Assembly (NCBI RefSeq): GCF_001519075.1
Contig: NZ_KQ954245.1
Location: forward strand, 310,001 to 374,000
DNA from: Novosphingobium fuchskuhlense
Lineage (GTDB): Bacteria > Pseudomonadota > Alphaproteobacteria > Sphingomonadales > Sphingomonadaceae
Direction: 5' to 3'
DNA: 64,000 nt
Shown: positions 1 to 10,196 of the stretch, piece after piece
Numbering within the stretch: position 1 is the first letter of the stretch
Layout of the letters: every line of letters begins with the position of its first letter
Position numbers and translations under genes: made by a program
The notes under the pieces: generated by a model
What the model saw: only the letters and a program-made list of their open reading frames with translations
Database searches by the model: none
What the model was told of the DNA's origin: nothing

Positions 1-1070
1 AAGCCGCTGCCGATGCCGGGTGGCAGGCCGATGCCATTCGCGATGAAGGCGCCGACCGCGACGAGGCCGGCAATCCCGTGCGGCAGGGCGAGGTCATCGC
101 GTTTTCGCTGCCGGCCTCCGCCGAGCAGCATCTGGTCGCTGCCGGCTACCGCGTGGTCAGCCGCAAGACGCTGGCCGCGCTGGGCGAGGATGTCGTGCGG
201 CTGGGCGTGCCGCATGGCCGCAGCCTGCGCGCGGCCATCGGCGAAGTGCGGGCGGCAGCGCCCGGCGCTGTCATCGACTACGACCATTACTACGGCCTCG
301 GCCTTGCCGGACGCGGCAAGGGCAAGCCCGAACGCAAGGCCGCAGTGCCCGCAGCTGCCGCATCCGGCTTCCCGGTGGGGATGATCGATACCGCCGTCGT
401 GCGCCACCCTGCGCTGGCCGCGGCCAAAGTCGTCGCCTGGAGCGGGGGCGAGGCACCGTCCGTCCCCGCCGCCGCGCAGCATGGTACAGCGGTTGCCTCA
501 CTGCTGGCCGGGCGTGGCGCGACGACCATCTACAGCGCCAACATCTTTCGCGGCCCCGCCGGGCGGCCCTTCACCTCGCTCGACAGTCTGGTCGAGGCGA
601 TGGAATGGCTGCTGGGGCAGGGTGCGCCGGTGATCAACATGAGCATTGCCGGTCCGCCCAATGCCGTTTTGCAGAAGATGGTCTCGCTGGCGGGCGCGAA
701 GGGCCACATCATCGTGGCGGCGGCAGGCAACGATGGCCCGGCCGCGCCGCCCGTCTTTCCTGCAGCCTTGCCCGGCGTGGTCGCGGTAACGGCAGTCGAT
801 CCGGCGCTCAGGATCTACCGCTATGCCAACCACGGCCGCTACATCGGCGTCGCGGCCCAGGGCGTCGGTGTGCTCGCGGCGGCGTCCGCGGGCGGCTATG
901 CGCGTTATTCGGGCACCTCGTTCGCCGCGCCGGTGATTGCCGCAAGGCTGGCGCAGTGCCGCGCCGAAGGTCGCAGCGGCCCCGCTTGCATCGACGCGCT
1001 GGTCAGGTCTGCGCGCGATCTCGGTGCGCCGGGTTATGACGAGACTTACGGGCACGGCTACATCGATTGA
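1..1070 (+). CDS. S8 family (subtilisin-like) serine peptidase, 5' end outside window
   Basis: The frame is open from the first bases, so the N-terminus lies upstream of the window; GTG at 78 is only an internal candidate. The catalytic triad is visible in the right order: Asp in GMIDTAVV, His in QHGTAVASLLAG, Ser in SGTSFAAPV. The oxyanion Asn is in AAAGNDG. The Asp-to-Ser region is compact, as in small secreted or periplasmic S8 peptidases of sphingomonads. No C-terminal extension follows the catalytic domain; the gene stops with TGA at 1068-1070. The family assignment is firm. Substrate and location (secreted, periplasmic or cytoplasmic) cannot be judged without the N-terminus. Confidence 0.9.
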   Translation, partial: AAADAGWQADAIRDEGADRDEAGNPVRQGEVIAFSLPASAEQHLVAAGYRVVSRKTLAALGEDVVRLGVPHGRSLRAAIGEVRAAAPGAVIDYDHYYGLGLAGRGKGKPERKAAVPAAAASGFPVGMIDTAVVRHPALAAAKVVAWSGGEAPSVPAAAQHGTAVASLLAGRGATTIYSANIFRGPAGRPFTSLDSLVEAMEWLLGQGAPVINMSIAGPPNAVLQKMVSLAGAKGHIIVAAAGNDGPAAPPVFPAALPGVVAVTAVDPALRIYRYANHGRYIGVAAQGVGVLAAASAGGYARYSGTSFAAPVIAARLAQCRAEGRSGPACIDALVRSARDLGAPGYDETYGHGYID

Positions 1071-1171
1071 GCAGCGTCCGGGGCGAAATGCCCACGGCAT
1101 CGGCCAATTCCTCCACGGATTCGGGGAGATCGACGGCTTGACCGCAATCGCGGCAGCGATAGAGGGGCCCC

Positions 1172-4100
1172 ATGTTGTCCGCGTCTGATCTCCGTCCCCG
1201 TCTGCTGCATGCTTTCCTCGGTGAGGCGGCTGCGCGCCATCCGGAAGGCACGGCAATCGACGTGCCGCCCGCGCGCAACCGGCCCGAGCGGCAGACGATG
1301 ACTTATGCCGAGCTTGCCCGGCTGACGGACCGGCTCGCGCTTCACCTGGCGCCACGGCTCGAGCCCGAGCGGATCGTTGCGCTGCTGCTCCCGCGCACCT
1401 CGCCGATGCTTTATCTCGCGCAGATTGCGGTGCTGAAGGCGGGCGGGGCCTACACCGCGATCGATCCCTCGTTCCCGGATGACCGCATCGCCGAAGTGCT
1501 CGAGGATGCCGACGCCGTGGCGGTGCTGACCGATGTGGCCGGTGCGCAAAGGCTCGGACCGGTGGCAGGCGCGATCCCGCTCCTCGATGCTGCGGCGCTT
1601 TCGCAGGCGGAGCCGCCGGCAGGGGCCGCGCTTCCCGCCGACGTGCGCCCCGAGCAGCTCGCCTATGTGATCTACACCAGCGGCACGACCGGCAAGCCCA
1701 AGGGCGTGATGGTGGAGCACCGCAACGTCGCCAATCTCGTGGCCTCCGATCTCGCAGAGTTCGCGCTGGGCCCGGCCGACCGGGTGATCCAGGGGTCCTC
1801 GGCGGCCTACGACAGTTCGATCGAGGAAATCTGGCTGGCGCTTGCTTCGGGCGCGACGCTGGTGGTGATGGACGACGAGGCGGCGCGCCTCGGGCCTGAC
1901 ATCGTCGAATGGCTGCGCAGCGAGCGCGCCACCGTATTCTGCCCGCCGCCGACCTTGCTGCGCAGCAGCGGCTGCCGCGATCCCGAAAACGCGCTGCCCG
2001 ATCTGAAGCTGCTCTACGTCGGTGGTGAGGCGCTTCCGCGCGACATCGCCGACCGCTGGGCCAAGGGGCGCCGCATGGTCAACGGCTATGGCCCGACCGA
2101 ATGCGCCGTGACCTGCCTGCGCGGCGATATCGTGCCCGGCGGCCCCATCACCATCGGTCGCCCCGTGCCGGGCATGGAGGCCTATGTGCTGGATGATGCG
2201 CTCCAGCAGGTAACGGAAGGCGAGCAGGGCGAACTGTGCATGGGCGGCGCGGGCGTCGCGCGCGGCTATCGCCACCGCGAAGACCTCACGGCCGAGAAGT
2301 TCGTCGACCATCCCATCTGCGGGCGGATCTACCGCACCGGCGACCTTGTCCACCGCGAGCCGGACGGCAATCTGTTCTACCACGGCCGCATTGATGCGCA
2401 GGTCAAGATCCGCGGCTACCGGGTCGAACTGGGCGAGATCGAGGCGCGGCTGGCGGCGCTGCCGGGTGTGCGCGGGGCGGCGGCGCGGCTGCAGGATGCG
2501 GGCGGCGTGCCCGAACTTGTCGCCTACGTCGTGGCGGAGGACGGTGTCTCGCCGCTCGACCTCGACGATCTGCGCACCCAGTTGGGCAGCACCGTGCCGA
2601 GCTACATGGTGCCGCGCCGCATCGGCCTGCTCGATGAACTGCCCACCACCGTGGGCGGCAAGCTCAATCGCGCGGCGTTGCCGCCGATGGCCTTCACCGC
2701 CGATGCTGCGCCCACCCGTGCGATCGTGCCGCCCGCCACGCCGCTTGAATCCGCGCTGGCGGCCGCATTCGCGGATATTCTGTCTCGTCCGGCTGGCATC
2801 TCGGTCGAGGACGATTTCTTCGAGGATCTCGGCGGCGATTCCCTGAGCGCCGCGCTGCTGGTGACGCTGCTGCGCGAAGATGGCGCCGCAGACTGGGTTA
2901 CCGTGAGCGACATCTATGCCGCGCGGACGGTTCGCGGGCTCGCGGCCATGGCCGAGGAAGCCGGCGCCGCTGCAGACAGCGCTGCGCAGCATGTGCCGGA
3001 CGCGCTTGTGCGTGAAGGCAAGGCCCGGCCGCTGCTTGCCAATGTGGTGCAGATCGCGTGGCTGGCCGGCGAACTGGCGTTCGGCGGCTGGGTAAGCTGG
3101 TGGGTGGCCTGGGAACTGTTCCCGGCCCTGTTCGACAAGCTGAACCTTGTTGCCTTCGTGCTGCTCACCCCGCTGATCACGGTGGCTGGCGTCGTGCTCT
3201 ATCTGCCGGTTTCGGTGGGCTTTACGATGCTGGTGAAATGGGCGGTGCTCGGGCGGTATCGCCCGGTCCGGGCACCGGTGTGGAGCACCTATTACCTGCG
3301 CCACTGGGTAACGATCCAGTCCGCCCGGCTCATTCCCTGGCCGATGCTTTCGGGCACGGTGTTCCACAATGCCGTGCTGCGCCTGCTGGGCGCGAAGATC
3401 GGGCGCGGTGTCCATATCCATCGCGGCGTTCATTTGCACCGCGGCGGGTGGGATCTGCTCGAGATCGGCGACAATGTCACGCTGGGGCAGGACGCGCATC
3501 TGGGCCTCGTCGAGCTGGACCGGGGCGATATCGTCGTCGGCCGGATCGTGATCGGCAGCGATGTGACGCTGCAGTCGCGCGCGTCTGTGGAGCATGATTG
3601 CCGGGTCGGTGCCGGCAGCGTGATCGCACCGCTGTCGGTGGTCAATCCGGGCACCACGGTCCCGTCCGGCGAGCTGTGGGACGGGGTTCCCGCCCGCCGC
3701 GTCGGCCCCGCAGCGCAGGCGCCGGTGCTGACCGCGGGCGGCCGCCGTCTCCATCCCGTCGTCCACGGCCTTGCTACCCTTGCGGCGGAAGGCACCGCCA
3801 CGATGCTCGGCGCGTTGCCCACGGGGCTGCTCGCGCTGCTGCTGTGCGGGCTGCTCGGCGTCGGCTCGAACGAGATCTGGACCTGGATGTACGAGCCGAA
3901 GCTCGATCCGCAGGTGCTTGCGGTCGTCATCGGGGTGACGACGATCAGCGTTCCCGTCAGCCTCGTGTGGAGCGCGCTGATGCTGCGCGCGATGGGCCGG
4001 GTGCAGCCGGGCGTGATCGATCGCTGGAGCCTTGATTACATCCGCGTCTGGATCAAGTCGGCGGCGGTCTTCAATGCCGGACAGTGGCTTTCAGGCACGT

Positions 4101-5161
4101 TGCTCTGGAAGCACTGGCTGCGCCTGGCGGGCGCGAACATCGGCGAAAAGTGCGAGATCAGCACGATCTTCGACGTGACGCCCGAACTCGTCACCATCGG
4201 CGCCGAGACCTTCTTTGCCGATGGCATCTACCTCGGCGGCCCGGAGATTTCGCGCGGCACCGTTACGCTGGCGCCGATCGTGCTTGGTCGCAACACGTTC
4301 CTTGGCAACCATGCGGTGATCCCGGCCGGCGAAGTGCTGCCGGACGATATCCTGATCGGCATCAGCACGGTCGCCCATGCCAGCGAGATTTCCGCCGGCC
4401 AATCGCGCTTCGGCCGGCCGAGCTTCGATCTGCCGCGCCGTCAGGTCGTGGAAATGGACCGCAGCCTGACCCACGATCCTTCTGCGATCCGCTACGTCAA
4501 CCGCATGTTCTGGGAACTCCTGCGCTTCGTGCTGCCGGTCGGCCCGCTGCTGGCGACGGTGCTGTGGTACAAGCTGCTGGTCGAAGGCGCGCCGGAATCG
4601 ACCGATCTTGAGTTCGCGCTGATCGTGATCCCCCTGGCGACACTCGCGCCGCTGGTGGTGCTGCTGCTGACCGTCACGGCCGCCAAGTGGCTCCTCGTGG
4701 GCCGCGTCAAGCCGGCGCAGCACGCGCTCTGGTCGTGCTGGGCAAGCCGGTGGGACTTCGTCTTCGTCGTCTGGGCGCGCTACGCCAATGCGATCCTGCA
4801 GCAGCTCGAAGGCACGTTCCTGCTCAATGCCTATTTGCGACTGATGGGGCTCAAGATCGGCAGGATGGCCGTGCTGGGGCCACAGTTCTCGCAAGTTGTC
4901 GATCCCGACATGATCGAGATCGGCGACGGAGCGACCGTGACAGCCTTCTTCCAGGCGCACACCTTCGAGGATCGCGTGCTCAAGGTCGACAGGGTCCGCA
5001 TCATGGCCGGTGCGACGATCTCGGCCGGCACCGTTCCGCTCTATGGCTGTGTGGTGGGCGAGGGCGCGCATGTCGGCCCGGGAAGCGTGATCATGAAGCA
5101 GGAGCACCTGCTTCCCGGCCTGTCGTATCAGGGTGTGCCGCTGCGGGTGGTGCGCGGCTAG
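1172..5161 (+). CDS. Pls/PosA-type non-ribosomal peptide synthetase with membrane/hexapeptide C-terminus
   Basis: This 1329-residue single-module synthetase has an adenylation domain at about 40-505: P-loop [14 protein letters not shown] at 165-178, NGYGPTE at 304-310, YRTGD at 387-391, and the A10 lysine in GGKLNR near 497. A carrier domain follows, with the phosphopantetheine serine in GGDS (S557). There is no condensation or thioesterase domain. Instead the C-terminal half alternates groups of hydrophobic membrane segments with three left-handed beta-helix blocks (about 740-850, 990-1070, 1228-1329). This is the architecture of poly-lysine synthetase Pls and PosA-type enzymes, so it may make an isopeptide-linked homopolymer or aminoacyl conjugate at the membrane. 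ATG 1172 has GAGGGG just upstream. The product is unknown. Its stop overlaps that of the convergent metalloprotease by 4 bases. Confidence 0.9.
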   Translation: MLSASDLRPRLLHAFLGEAAARHPEGTAIDVPPARNRPERQTMTYAELARLTDRLALHLAPRLEPERIVALLLPRTSPMLYLAQIAVLKAGGAYTAIDPSFPDDRIAEVLEDADAVAVLTDVAGAQRLGPVAGAIPLLDAAALSQAEPPAGAALPADVRPEQLAYVIYTSGTTGKPKGVMVEHRNVANLVASDLAEFALGPADRVIQGSSAAYDSSIEEIWLALASGATLVVMDDEAARLGPDIVEWLRSERATVFCPPPTLLRSSGCRDPENALPDLKLLYVGGEALPRDIADRWAKGRRMVNGYGPTECAVTCLRGDIVPGGPITIGRPVPGMEAYVLDDALQQVTEGEQGELCMGGAGVARGYRHREDLTAEKFVDHPICGRIYRTGDLVHREPDGNLFYHGRIDAQVKIRGYRVELGEIEARLAALPGVRGAAARLQDAGGVPELVAYVVAEDGVSPLDLDDLRTQLGSTVPSYMVPRRIGLLDELPTTVGGKLNRAALPPMAFTADAAPTRAIVPPATPLESALAAAFADILSRPAGISVEDDFFEDLGGDSLSAALLVTLLREDGAADWVTVSDIYAARTVRGLAAMAEEAGAAADSAAQHVPDALVREGKARPLLANVVQIAWLAGELAFGGWVSWWVAWELFPALFDKLNLVAFVLLTPLITVAGVVLYLPVSVGFTMLVKWAVLGRYRPVRAPVWSTYYLRHWVTIQSARLIPWPMLSGTVFHNAVLRLLGAKIGRGVHIHRGVHLHRGGWDLLEIGDNVTLGQDAHLGLVELDRGDIVVGRIVIGSDVTLQSRASVEHDCRVGAGSVIAPLSVVNPGTTVPSGELWDGVPARRVGPAAQAPVLTAGGRRLHPVVHGLATLAAEGTATMLGALPTGLLALLLCGLLGVGSNEIWTWMYEPKLDPQVLAVVIGVTTISVPVSLVWSALMLRAMGRVQPGVIDRWSLDYIRVWIKSAAVFNAGQWLSGTLLWKHWLRLAGANIGEKCEISTIFDVTPELVTIGAETFFADGIYLGGPEISRGTVTLAPIVLGRNTFLGNHAVIPAGEVLPDDILIGISTVAHASEISAGQSRFGRPSFDLPRRQVVEMDRSLTHDPSAIRYVNRMFWELLRFVLPVGPLLATVLWYKLLVEGAPESTDLEFALIVIPLATLAPLVVLLLTVTAAKWLLVGRVKPAQHALWSCWASRWDFVFVVWARYANAILQQLEGTFLLNAYLRLMGLKIGRMAVLGPQFSQVVDPDMIEIGDGATVTAFFQAHTFEDRVLKVDRVRIMAGATISAGTVPLYGCVVGEGAHVGPGSVIMKQEHLLPGLSYQGVPLRVVRG

Positions 5162-6909
5162 AGCACGAAATCTGTTGCGGCGAGGGCGGGGCCGCCGTCG
5201 ATGCGGATCGCAAAGTCGGCGATTCCGTTGCCGTCGATATCTCCGCTGACAAGGCCAACTCCGGCCGTGACAACGTAGTGCAACTGGCCGGCAACCTTGC
5301 TAAAGGCCGCGCTGCCGATCCACACGAAAGCATCGTTGACGTTCGCCGTCTGCTTGATCGCGTCGATGCCCGAAAGGTCGATGTAGTCGCCCTGGGCGGT
5401 GCTGAAGTCGAGGATCACGTCGGCCGTGGTTGCGGCAATGCCCGGCAGGTCCTTGATCGAGGCAAACCGGAACGCATCGCCGCCACCGCCGCCTGCCAGC
5501 ATGTCGCGCCCCGCGCCGCCGATCAGCACGTCGGCCCCGCCACCGCCCAGCAGCTGATCGGCTCCGTTGCCGCCGTCGAGCACGTTGCCCTCGTCATTGC
5601 CGACCAGCAAGTCCGCGCCGGTGCCGCCGATCAGGTTCTCGATCCCGGTCAGCGTGTCGTTGCCGCCGCCGCCGGTCGCTTGCGCGCCGCTGATCGCAAG
5701 GCTCACCCGCACCGCCGCGCTGCCCGAGGCATAGCTTGCGGTGTCGCTGCCCGCGCCGCCATCCAGCACGTCGTTGCCGGCACCGCCGACCAGGACATCG
5801 TCATCTTCGCCTCCGCGGAGCGTATCGTTGCCTGCACCGCCGTCGAGGAGGTCGGCCCCCGCGCCGCCCGCCAGCGTGTCGTCGCCGCCCGCGCCGCGCA
5901 GCGTATCCGCGCCCGCGCCGCCGTCGAGGAGGTTGGCGAGTTCCGAGCCGAGCAGCGTATCGGCACCGGCTCCGCCCAGCGCATTCTCGATCGTGCAGCC
6001 AAAGGCGATGCCGATGTTGTTGGTCAGCGAAACCCCGTCATAGGCGAGCGAGGAATAGGCCCCGGGCTTCAGGTCCACGGTGCAGCCCTGGCTGAACGCG
6101 GCGACGCTGAAGGTATCGGTCCCGCCGGCATCCCAGATCGCCTCGAACGACGGCGCGGCGGGATCGAAGGCGTAGGTGTCGTCGCCGGTGTGGTAGGTCA
6201 TGTTGGCGCCGTAGAGTTTCTGGATCGCCTGGATGTCGTAGACCATCGGCGAGACGATCAGGAACTTCGCGGTCCCGCTGGCCGGGTCCTGCCACCAGAC
6301 CTTTTCGGGCGAGGTGTAGGACATGATCGTGAAGCGCTGGTTGTCGAACCCGGCGGGGATCTTCGGCGCTTCGAAGGAATGTTTGAGGCCGAGGCTGTGG
6401 CCGATCTCGTGCAGGATCGCCATGTAGTTGTAGGTACCCGGCGCGAACGACTGGCCGATGATCGCATCGTCGATCCAGATATCGCCGTGGGCATTCCCGC
6501 GCCCGTCCGAAATGCCGAGCGAGTAGCCCCAGTAGCCGGCTGAAACCGCCGATGAAAAAGCCACCCGGATATCGCCGACGGTGCCGTCCGCCGTTTCGGC
6601 AACCTGCGTGAAGGCGATGTTGGCCACGTTGGACCAGGCAGTGAAGGCGCGGGTGATCATCCCCGCCTCATCCGCGTTCACAGCCCCTGTCACTGCCGCC
6701 GTATTCTCACCCCGGCCATAGGGATTGGTGAACTGGCTGGCCACCCCGTCCATCCACGGAAAGCTGTAGCTGATCTGGGTCGGCCCGGCGCCATCCTTGG
6801 TCGACCAGACCAGACGGAAGGCCGGCTGCGAGGGAATCAGCGCCGTGATGAAGGGATTGGTGCTCGCACCTGTGCGCATCACGGGGGACATATCGGAGAA
6901 ACGGGGCAT
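5158..6909 (-). CDS. M10 (serralysin-type) metalloprotease with RTX repeats
   Basis: The 583-residue protein has no signal peptide. The zinc-binding motif [11 protein letters not shown] is at 167-177, with the Met-turn and zinc-ligand Tyr in TIMSY near 194-198; these define the metzincin/serralysin fold. From about 305 to 470 there are many glycine- and aspartate-rich RTX nonapeptides of the GGxGxDxL type, which bind calcium outside the cell. The tail carries a D-G-D calcium motif and ends in the hydrophobic ATDFVL, as expected for a C-terminal type I secretion signal. It is therefore probably a secreted protease. No HlyB/HlyD-type exporter genes are in the window. The RTX array makes the DNA repetitive at about 5500-5960, and this is coding rather than a separate repeat element. 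Confidence 0.92.
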   Translation of the reverse strand: MPRFSDMSPVMRTGASTNPFITALIPSQPAFRLVWSTKDGAGPTQISYSFPWMDGVASQFTNPYGRGENTAAVTGAVNADEAGMITRAFTAWSNVANIAFTQVAETADGTVGDIRVAFSSAVSAGYWGYSLGISDGRGNAHGDIWIDDAIIGQSFAPGTYNYMAILHEIGHSLGLKHSFEAPKIPAGFDNQRFTIMSYTSPEKVWWQDPASGTAKFLIVSPMVYDIQAIQKLYGANMTYHTGDDTYAFDPAAPSFEAIWDAGGTDTFSVAAFSQGCTVDLKPGAYSSLAYDGVSLTNNIGIAFGCTIENALGGAGADTLLGSELANLLDGGAGADTLRGAGGDDTLAGGAGADLLDGGAGNDTLRGGEDDDVLVGGAGNDVLDGGAGSDTASYASGSAAVRVSLAISGAQATGGGGNDTLTGIENLIGGTGADLLVGNDEGNVLDGGNGADQLLGGGGADVLIGGAGRDMLAGGGGGDAFRFASIKDLPGIAATTADVILDFSTAQGDYIDLSGIDAIKQTANVNDAFVWIGSAAFSKVAGQLHYVVTAGVGLVSGDIDGNGIADFAIRIDGGPALAATDFVL

Positions 6910-7094
6910 GATCTTGGCTCGTGCTGGGGATGGCCCTCCAAGCCTTGCCAGCGGCGGCTGAAGCTGTGTCTAAGCAGCCATGCGGAGTTCTGCGCAGGGC
7001 AGATCGCCCGATTTGCCGGGGGTTATGCCGTATCAACCATCATGTCCCGCCCGCTCCCGGGATTGCCGATGGTTAAGCGTTTTCGCGTTGCCGT

Positions 7095-8609
7095 TCAGGA
7101 CTTGTGTGCGGCGAGATAGGCCTCGACAGCCTTTGCCGTGCCCGGTGGCACATGGAGGCCCAGCTTGCTGCGGCGATAGAGCACGTCCTCGGCGCTGCGG
7201 GCCCATTCCTGCCCGGCAAGGTAATCGACTTCGGCTCGCGTCAGTCCGCCGCCGAAATCGGTGCCCAGATCCGCCATGGTCTGCGCGTTGCCGAGGATGA
7301 CCGTGGCGCGCGTGCCATAAGCGCGGGCGAGGCGGGCGATCAGCGCGGCCGGGAGCGCGGGATGCGCTGCCGCCAGCTCTGCGGCAAAGCGCTCGAAATC
7401 ATCTCCGGGGATGTCACCGCCTGGCAGGTCCGCTCCCGCCGTCCAGTCGCCCGTGGCCCCGGGGTAGAACGGGACCAGCTTTTCGAGCGCGTGCTCGGCC
7501 AGCTTGCGATAGGTGGTGATCTTGCCGCCGAACACGCTGAGCAGCGGCGCCCGCGTCTGGCCATCCGGGCCACTGCCGCCATCCAGATCGAGCACATAAT
7601 CGCGCGTCACGGCCGAGGCACTCGCGGCGTGGTCGTCGTAGAGCGGGCGGATGCCGGCGAAGCTCCACACGACGTCCTCGGGGTGGATCGCCTTCGCAAA
7701 ATAGCGCCGCACCGTCTCGCACAGGTAGTCGGTTTCCTCGGACGAGATTTGCGCCTTGCCGGGCTGGCCCTGCCATGGCTCGTCCGTCGTGCCGATCAGC
7801 GTGTAGTCATGCTCGTAGGGGATCGCGAAGACGATGCGGCGATCCGGGTTCTGCAGCATGAAGGCATGCTCGCCTTCGTAGAGCTTCGGCACCACGATGT
7901 GGCTGCCCTTGATCAGGCGCACGCCGCGGTCCTGGCTTGCGTTCGCCGCGCGCTGCAGCACGTCCTCGACCCACGGGCCCGCCGCATTCACGAGGCCTTT
8001 GGCAAAGACGGTGCGCGTGCCGCCATCGCCCGCGATCTCGGCCTTCCACAGCGCGCCTTCGCGCCGAGCGGAAACCAGCCTCGTGCGCGTCTCGATCTGT
8101 GCCCCGCGCTCCGCCGCATCGCGCGCGTTGAGCACGACGAGGCGGCTGTCTTCGACCCAGCAGTCCGAATAGACGAACGCCGTCTTCGCGCCGGGCCGCA
8201 GACCATTGCCGAGCGCCGAGCGGGCGAGGTTGACGGTCTTCGTCGCCGGCAGCTTCTTGCGGCCGCCGAGGTGGTCATAGAGGAACAGCCCCAGCCGTAC
8301 GAGCCAAGCCGGGCGCGGCGAGTTCATCTGGGGCAGCACGAAGGCCAGCGGCCAGATGATGTGCGGCGCCATGCCGAGCAGGCGCTCGCGCTCGATCAGC
8401 GCTTCGCGCACCAGTCGGAACTCGTAATATTCAAGGTAGCGCAGACCGCCATGGATCAGCTTCGTGCTGGCGGACGAGGTGTGACTGGCAAGATCTTCCT
8501 GCTCGACAAGCAGCACCGATAGGCCGCGCCCTGCAGCATCGCGCGCAATACCTGCGCCGTTGATCCCCCCGCCGACGATCAGCAGGTCGAAGGATTCGGG
8601 ATCCGGCAC
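7095..8609 (-). CDS. glpD: Glycerol-3-phosphate dehydrogenase (FAD-dependent, aerobic)
   Basis: The enzyme oxidises sn-glycerol-3-phosphate to dihydroxyacetone phosphate and passes electrons to quinone at the inner membrane. The N-terminus has the FAD Rossmann motif DLLIVGGGINGAGIARDAAG. The family-typical segments TKLIHGGLRYLEYYEFRLVREAL and IGTTDEPWQG are present, and the C-terminal domain is intact. I chose the GTG at 8609 because AGGAG lies exactly 7 bases upstream (8617-8621); this gives 504 residues, the usual length. ATG at 8630 is the alternative, and the frame stays open well beyond it. The 200 bp upstream hold the near-repeats ATACAAAT (8679) and ATACGAAT (8706), possible operator half-sites. 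No glpK or glpF is adjacent. Confidence 0.93.
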   Translation of the reverse strand: MPDPESFDLLIVGGGINGAGIARDAAGRGLSVLLVEQEDLASHTSSASTKLIHGGLRYLEYYEFRLVREALIERERLLGMAPHIIWPLAFVLPQMNSPRPAWLVRLGLFLYDHLGGRKKLPATKTVNLARSALGNGLRPGAKTAFVYSDCWVEDSRLVVLNARDAAERGAQIETRTRLVSARREGALWKAEIAGDGGTRTVFAKGLVNAAGPWVEDVLQRAANASQDRGVRLIKGSHIVVPKLYEGEHAFMLQNPDRRIVFAIPYEHDYTLIGTTDEPWQGQPGKAQISSEETDYLCETVRRYFAKAIHPEDVVWSFAGIRPLYDDHAASASAVTRDYVLDLDGGSGPDGQTRAPLLSVFGGKITTYRKLAEHALEKLVPFYPGATGDWTAGADLPGGDIPGDDFERFAAELAAAHPALPAALIARLARAYGTRATVILGNAQTMADLGTDFGGGLTRAEVDYLAGQEWARSAEDVLYRRSKLGLHVPPGTAKAVEAYLAAHKS

Positions 8610-8861
8610 GTGTTTGCTCCTGCCTGTCATTGCGGCCAATTCGTGGTTGGCCTGCTCCTTAGCCACGCATGCGTGTTCATACAAATGCAGCAAGTGCAAC
8701 CTGTGATACGAATACAAGATAGCGCAGCTCGGGGTAAATGCGGTAACAAGGGCCATGCGAGAGGCAATGACAAACCCGGCGGATGACCGGGAGACCCTAT
8801 CGAGACAGCCGGATTTCGGGCTGTTTTGCACCCCACATCCCGGCATCAGGGCGATTCGCGC

Positions 8862-10166
8862 TTGAAGCCGCTATCGGTGTTCGCGGCGATGCTGACCGCT
8901 TCGTCCGTTGTGGCCGCGCCGGCCGAAGCGGCCGCGCCTCCCAGCATTCCGGAGATCGGCTCCCCCGCGCTGGCCGCCCTCGGGCCCAATGGCGTCGGCG
9001 TGATCGAGAAGACGGTGGTCGACAGAGCCGCCGTCGATCCGCTCGGTACGCTTGCCAAGGGCGAGCTCGTCCGCGCCGACCGGACAATGCCGCTGGTGAT
9101 CTGGTATCCGGCGCATGTCGGCCCCAAGGATCGCCGCGCCACCTACCGGGCAAGCCTCGTCTCCGAGCCGCCGAGGCCGCCTGCCTATTTCACCGTTCCC
9201 GCGCTCGCTGTGACGGATGCGAAGCCGGCGGGGCAGGGCTATCCGATCGTCCTCCTGTCCCATGGCTACAACAATGATCCGGTCATGCTGTCATGGCTGG
9301 GCGAAAACCTCGCCACCAAGGGCTATGTCGTTGTGGCCATCCGTCATCATGATCCGGCCATCACCGATACCAAGCAGACCCCCGCGACGCTGATCCGCCG
9401 TCCACTTGATATCACCTTCGTGCTTCGCCGCATTCGCGATGGCCTGCTGGGGCGGCTTGGCGACAGCACGCGCATTGCGCTCGCGGGCTATTCGTTCGGC
9501 GGCTACGGCGCACTGACCGTGGCGGGCGCGCAGATCGATGCGGGAAGTCCTGCCGTGAAGCGCCTGCCTACCGCGCTCGTCGAGCGGTATACGGGGAGCG
9601 GACCGGAGGTCGCCGCGCTCCATGATCCGGCGATCAAGGCCGTCGTCGCGATAGCGCCGGCCGGCGGCTCGCCGTGGGCGGCCTGGGGGGCAAACGGCCT
9701 GTCGGGCATCAAGGCGCCGCTCCTGGTGGTCGCTGGTACGGCAGATCGCACCGTCGGGTATGATCCTGGCCCCGCGGCGATCTTCCGCGATGCCAAGGGA
9801 TCGGATCGCTGGCTGCTGGCCCTGAAAGGGGCCGGGCACGCCATCGGGACCAATCCTGCCCCCGCCGAAATGCGCGGCACCGTGTGGGATTTCGACTGGT
9901 TCGAGGACCGCATGTGGCGCAAGCCGCGCGTCAACAGCATCGCGCTGCACTTCATCACGGCGTTCCTTGATCTGCAGCTCAAGGGCGAGGCGGCGAAGGC
10001 CGAGTATCTCGCGGTGCCGTCCGAGGAATCCGACGGCGCCAAGTGGACGAGCGACGACAAGCGCTACGATGCGGTGAGCGAAGGCGGCAGCAACCCGACG
10101 TGGAAGGGCTTCGTCAAGGACCACCAGGACGGACTGATCCTGCGGCACTTGCCGCCGTCCCCTTAG
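8862..10166 (+). CDS. Secreted alpha/beta hydrolase (dienelactone-hydrolase/PAF-acetylhydrolase-like)
   Basis: This is a roughly 434-residue alpha/beta-hydrolase-fold protein. The nucleophile elbow is GYSFGGYG (GxSxG), the oxyanion region is VLLSHGYNN, a later Asp is in VAGTADRTV, and the catalytic His is in GAGHAIG. The N-terminus KPLSVFAAMLTASSVVA followed by PAEAAA is a clear export signal, so the protein should be periplasmic or outside. The start is uncertain: TTG at 8862 gives a compact signal peptide, and another in-frame TTG at 8826 adds 12 residues; there is no ATG before the hydrophobic core. The gene faces away from glpD. The family includes esterases and lipases of the DLH/PAF-AH type; the substrate cannot be given. 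Confidence 0.8.
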   Translation: MKPLSVFAAMLTASSVVAAPAEAAAPPSIPEIGSPALAALGPNGVGVIEKTVVDRAAVDPLGTLAKGELVRADRTMPLVIWYPAHVGPKDRRATYRASLVSEPPRPPAYFTVPALAVTDAKPAGQGYPIVLLSHGYNNDPVMLSWLGENLATKGYVVVAIRHHDPAITDTKQTPATLIRRPLDITFVLRRIRDGLLGRLGDSTRIALAGYSFGGYGALTVAGAQIDAGSPAVKRLPTALVERYTGSGPEVAALHDPAIKAVVAIAPAGGSPWAAWGANGLSGIKAPLLVVAGTADRTVGYDPGPAAIFRDAKGSDRWLLALKGAGHAIGTNPAPAEMRGTVWDFDWFEDRMWRKPRVNSIALHFITAFLDLQLKGEAAKAEYLAVPSEESDGAKWTSDDKRYDAVSEGGSNPTWKGFVKDHQDGLILRHLPPSP

Positions 10167-10196
10167 GGCGGGGACCGCACCGCAGAAACGCAGCCG

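Noticed and set aside
1058..3766. Very long open frame on the reverse strand opposite the NRPS gene
   Set aside because: Rich in His, Arg and Gln with no domain; a typical antisense shadow in GC-rich coding DNA, and the forward frame has clear NRPS motifs.
5500..5960. Repetitive DNA resembling a repeat array
   Set aside because: It encodes RTX nonapeptides of the metalloprotease; no CRISPR-like spacers or fixed repeat length.
4687..6543. 618-codon forward open frame over the NRPS end and metalloprotease
   Set aside because: It is antisense to a gene with an intact zinc site and RTX repeats and has low-complexity composition.
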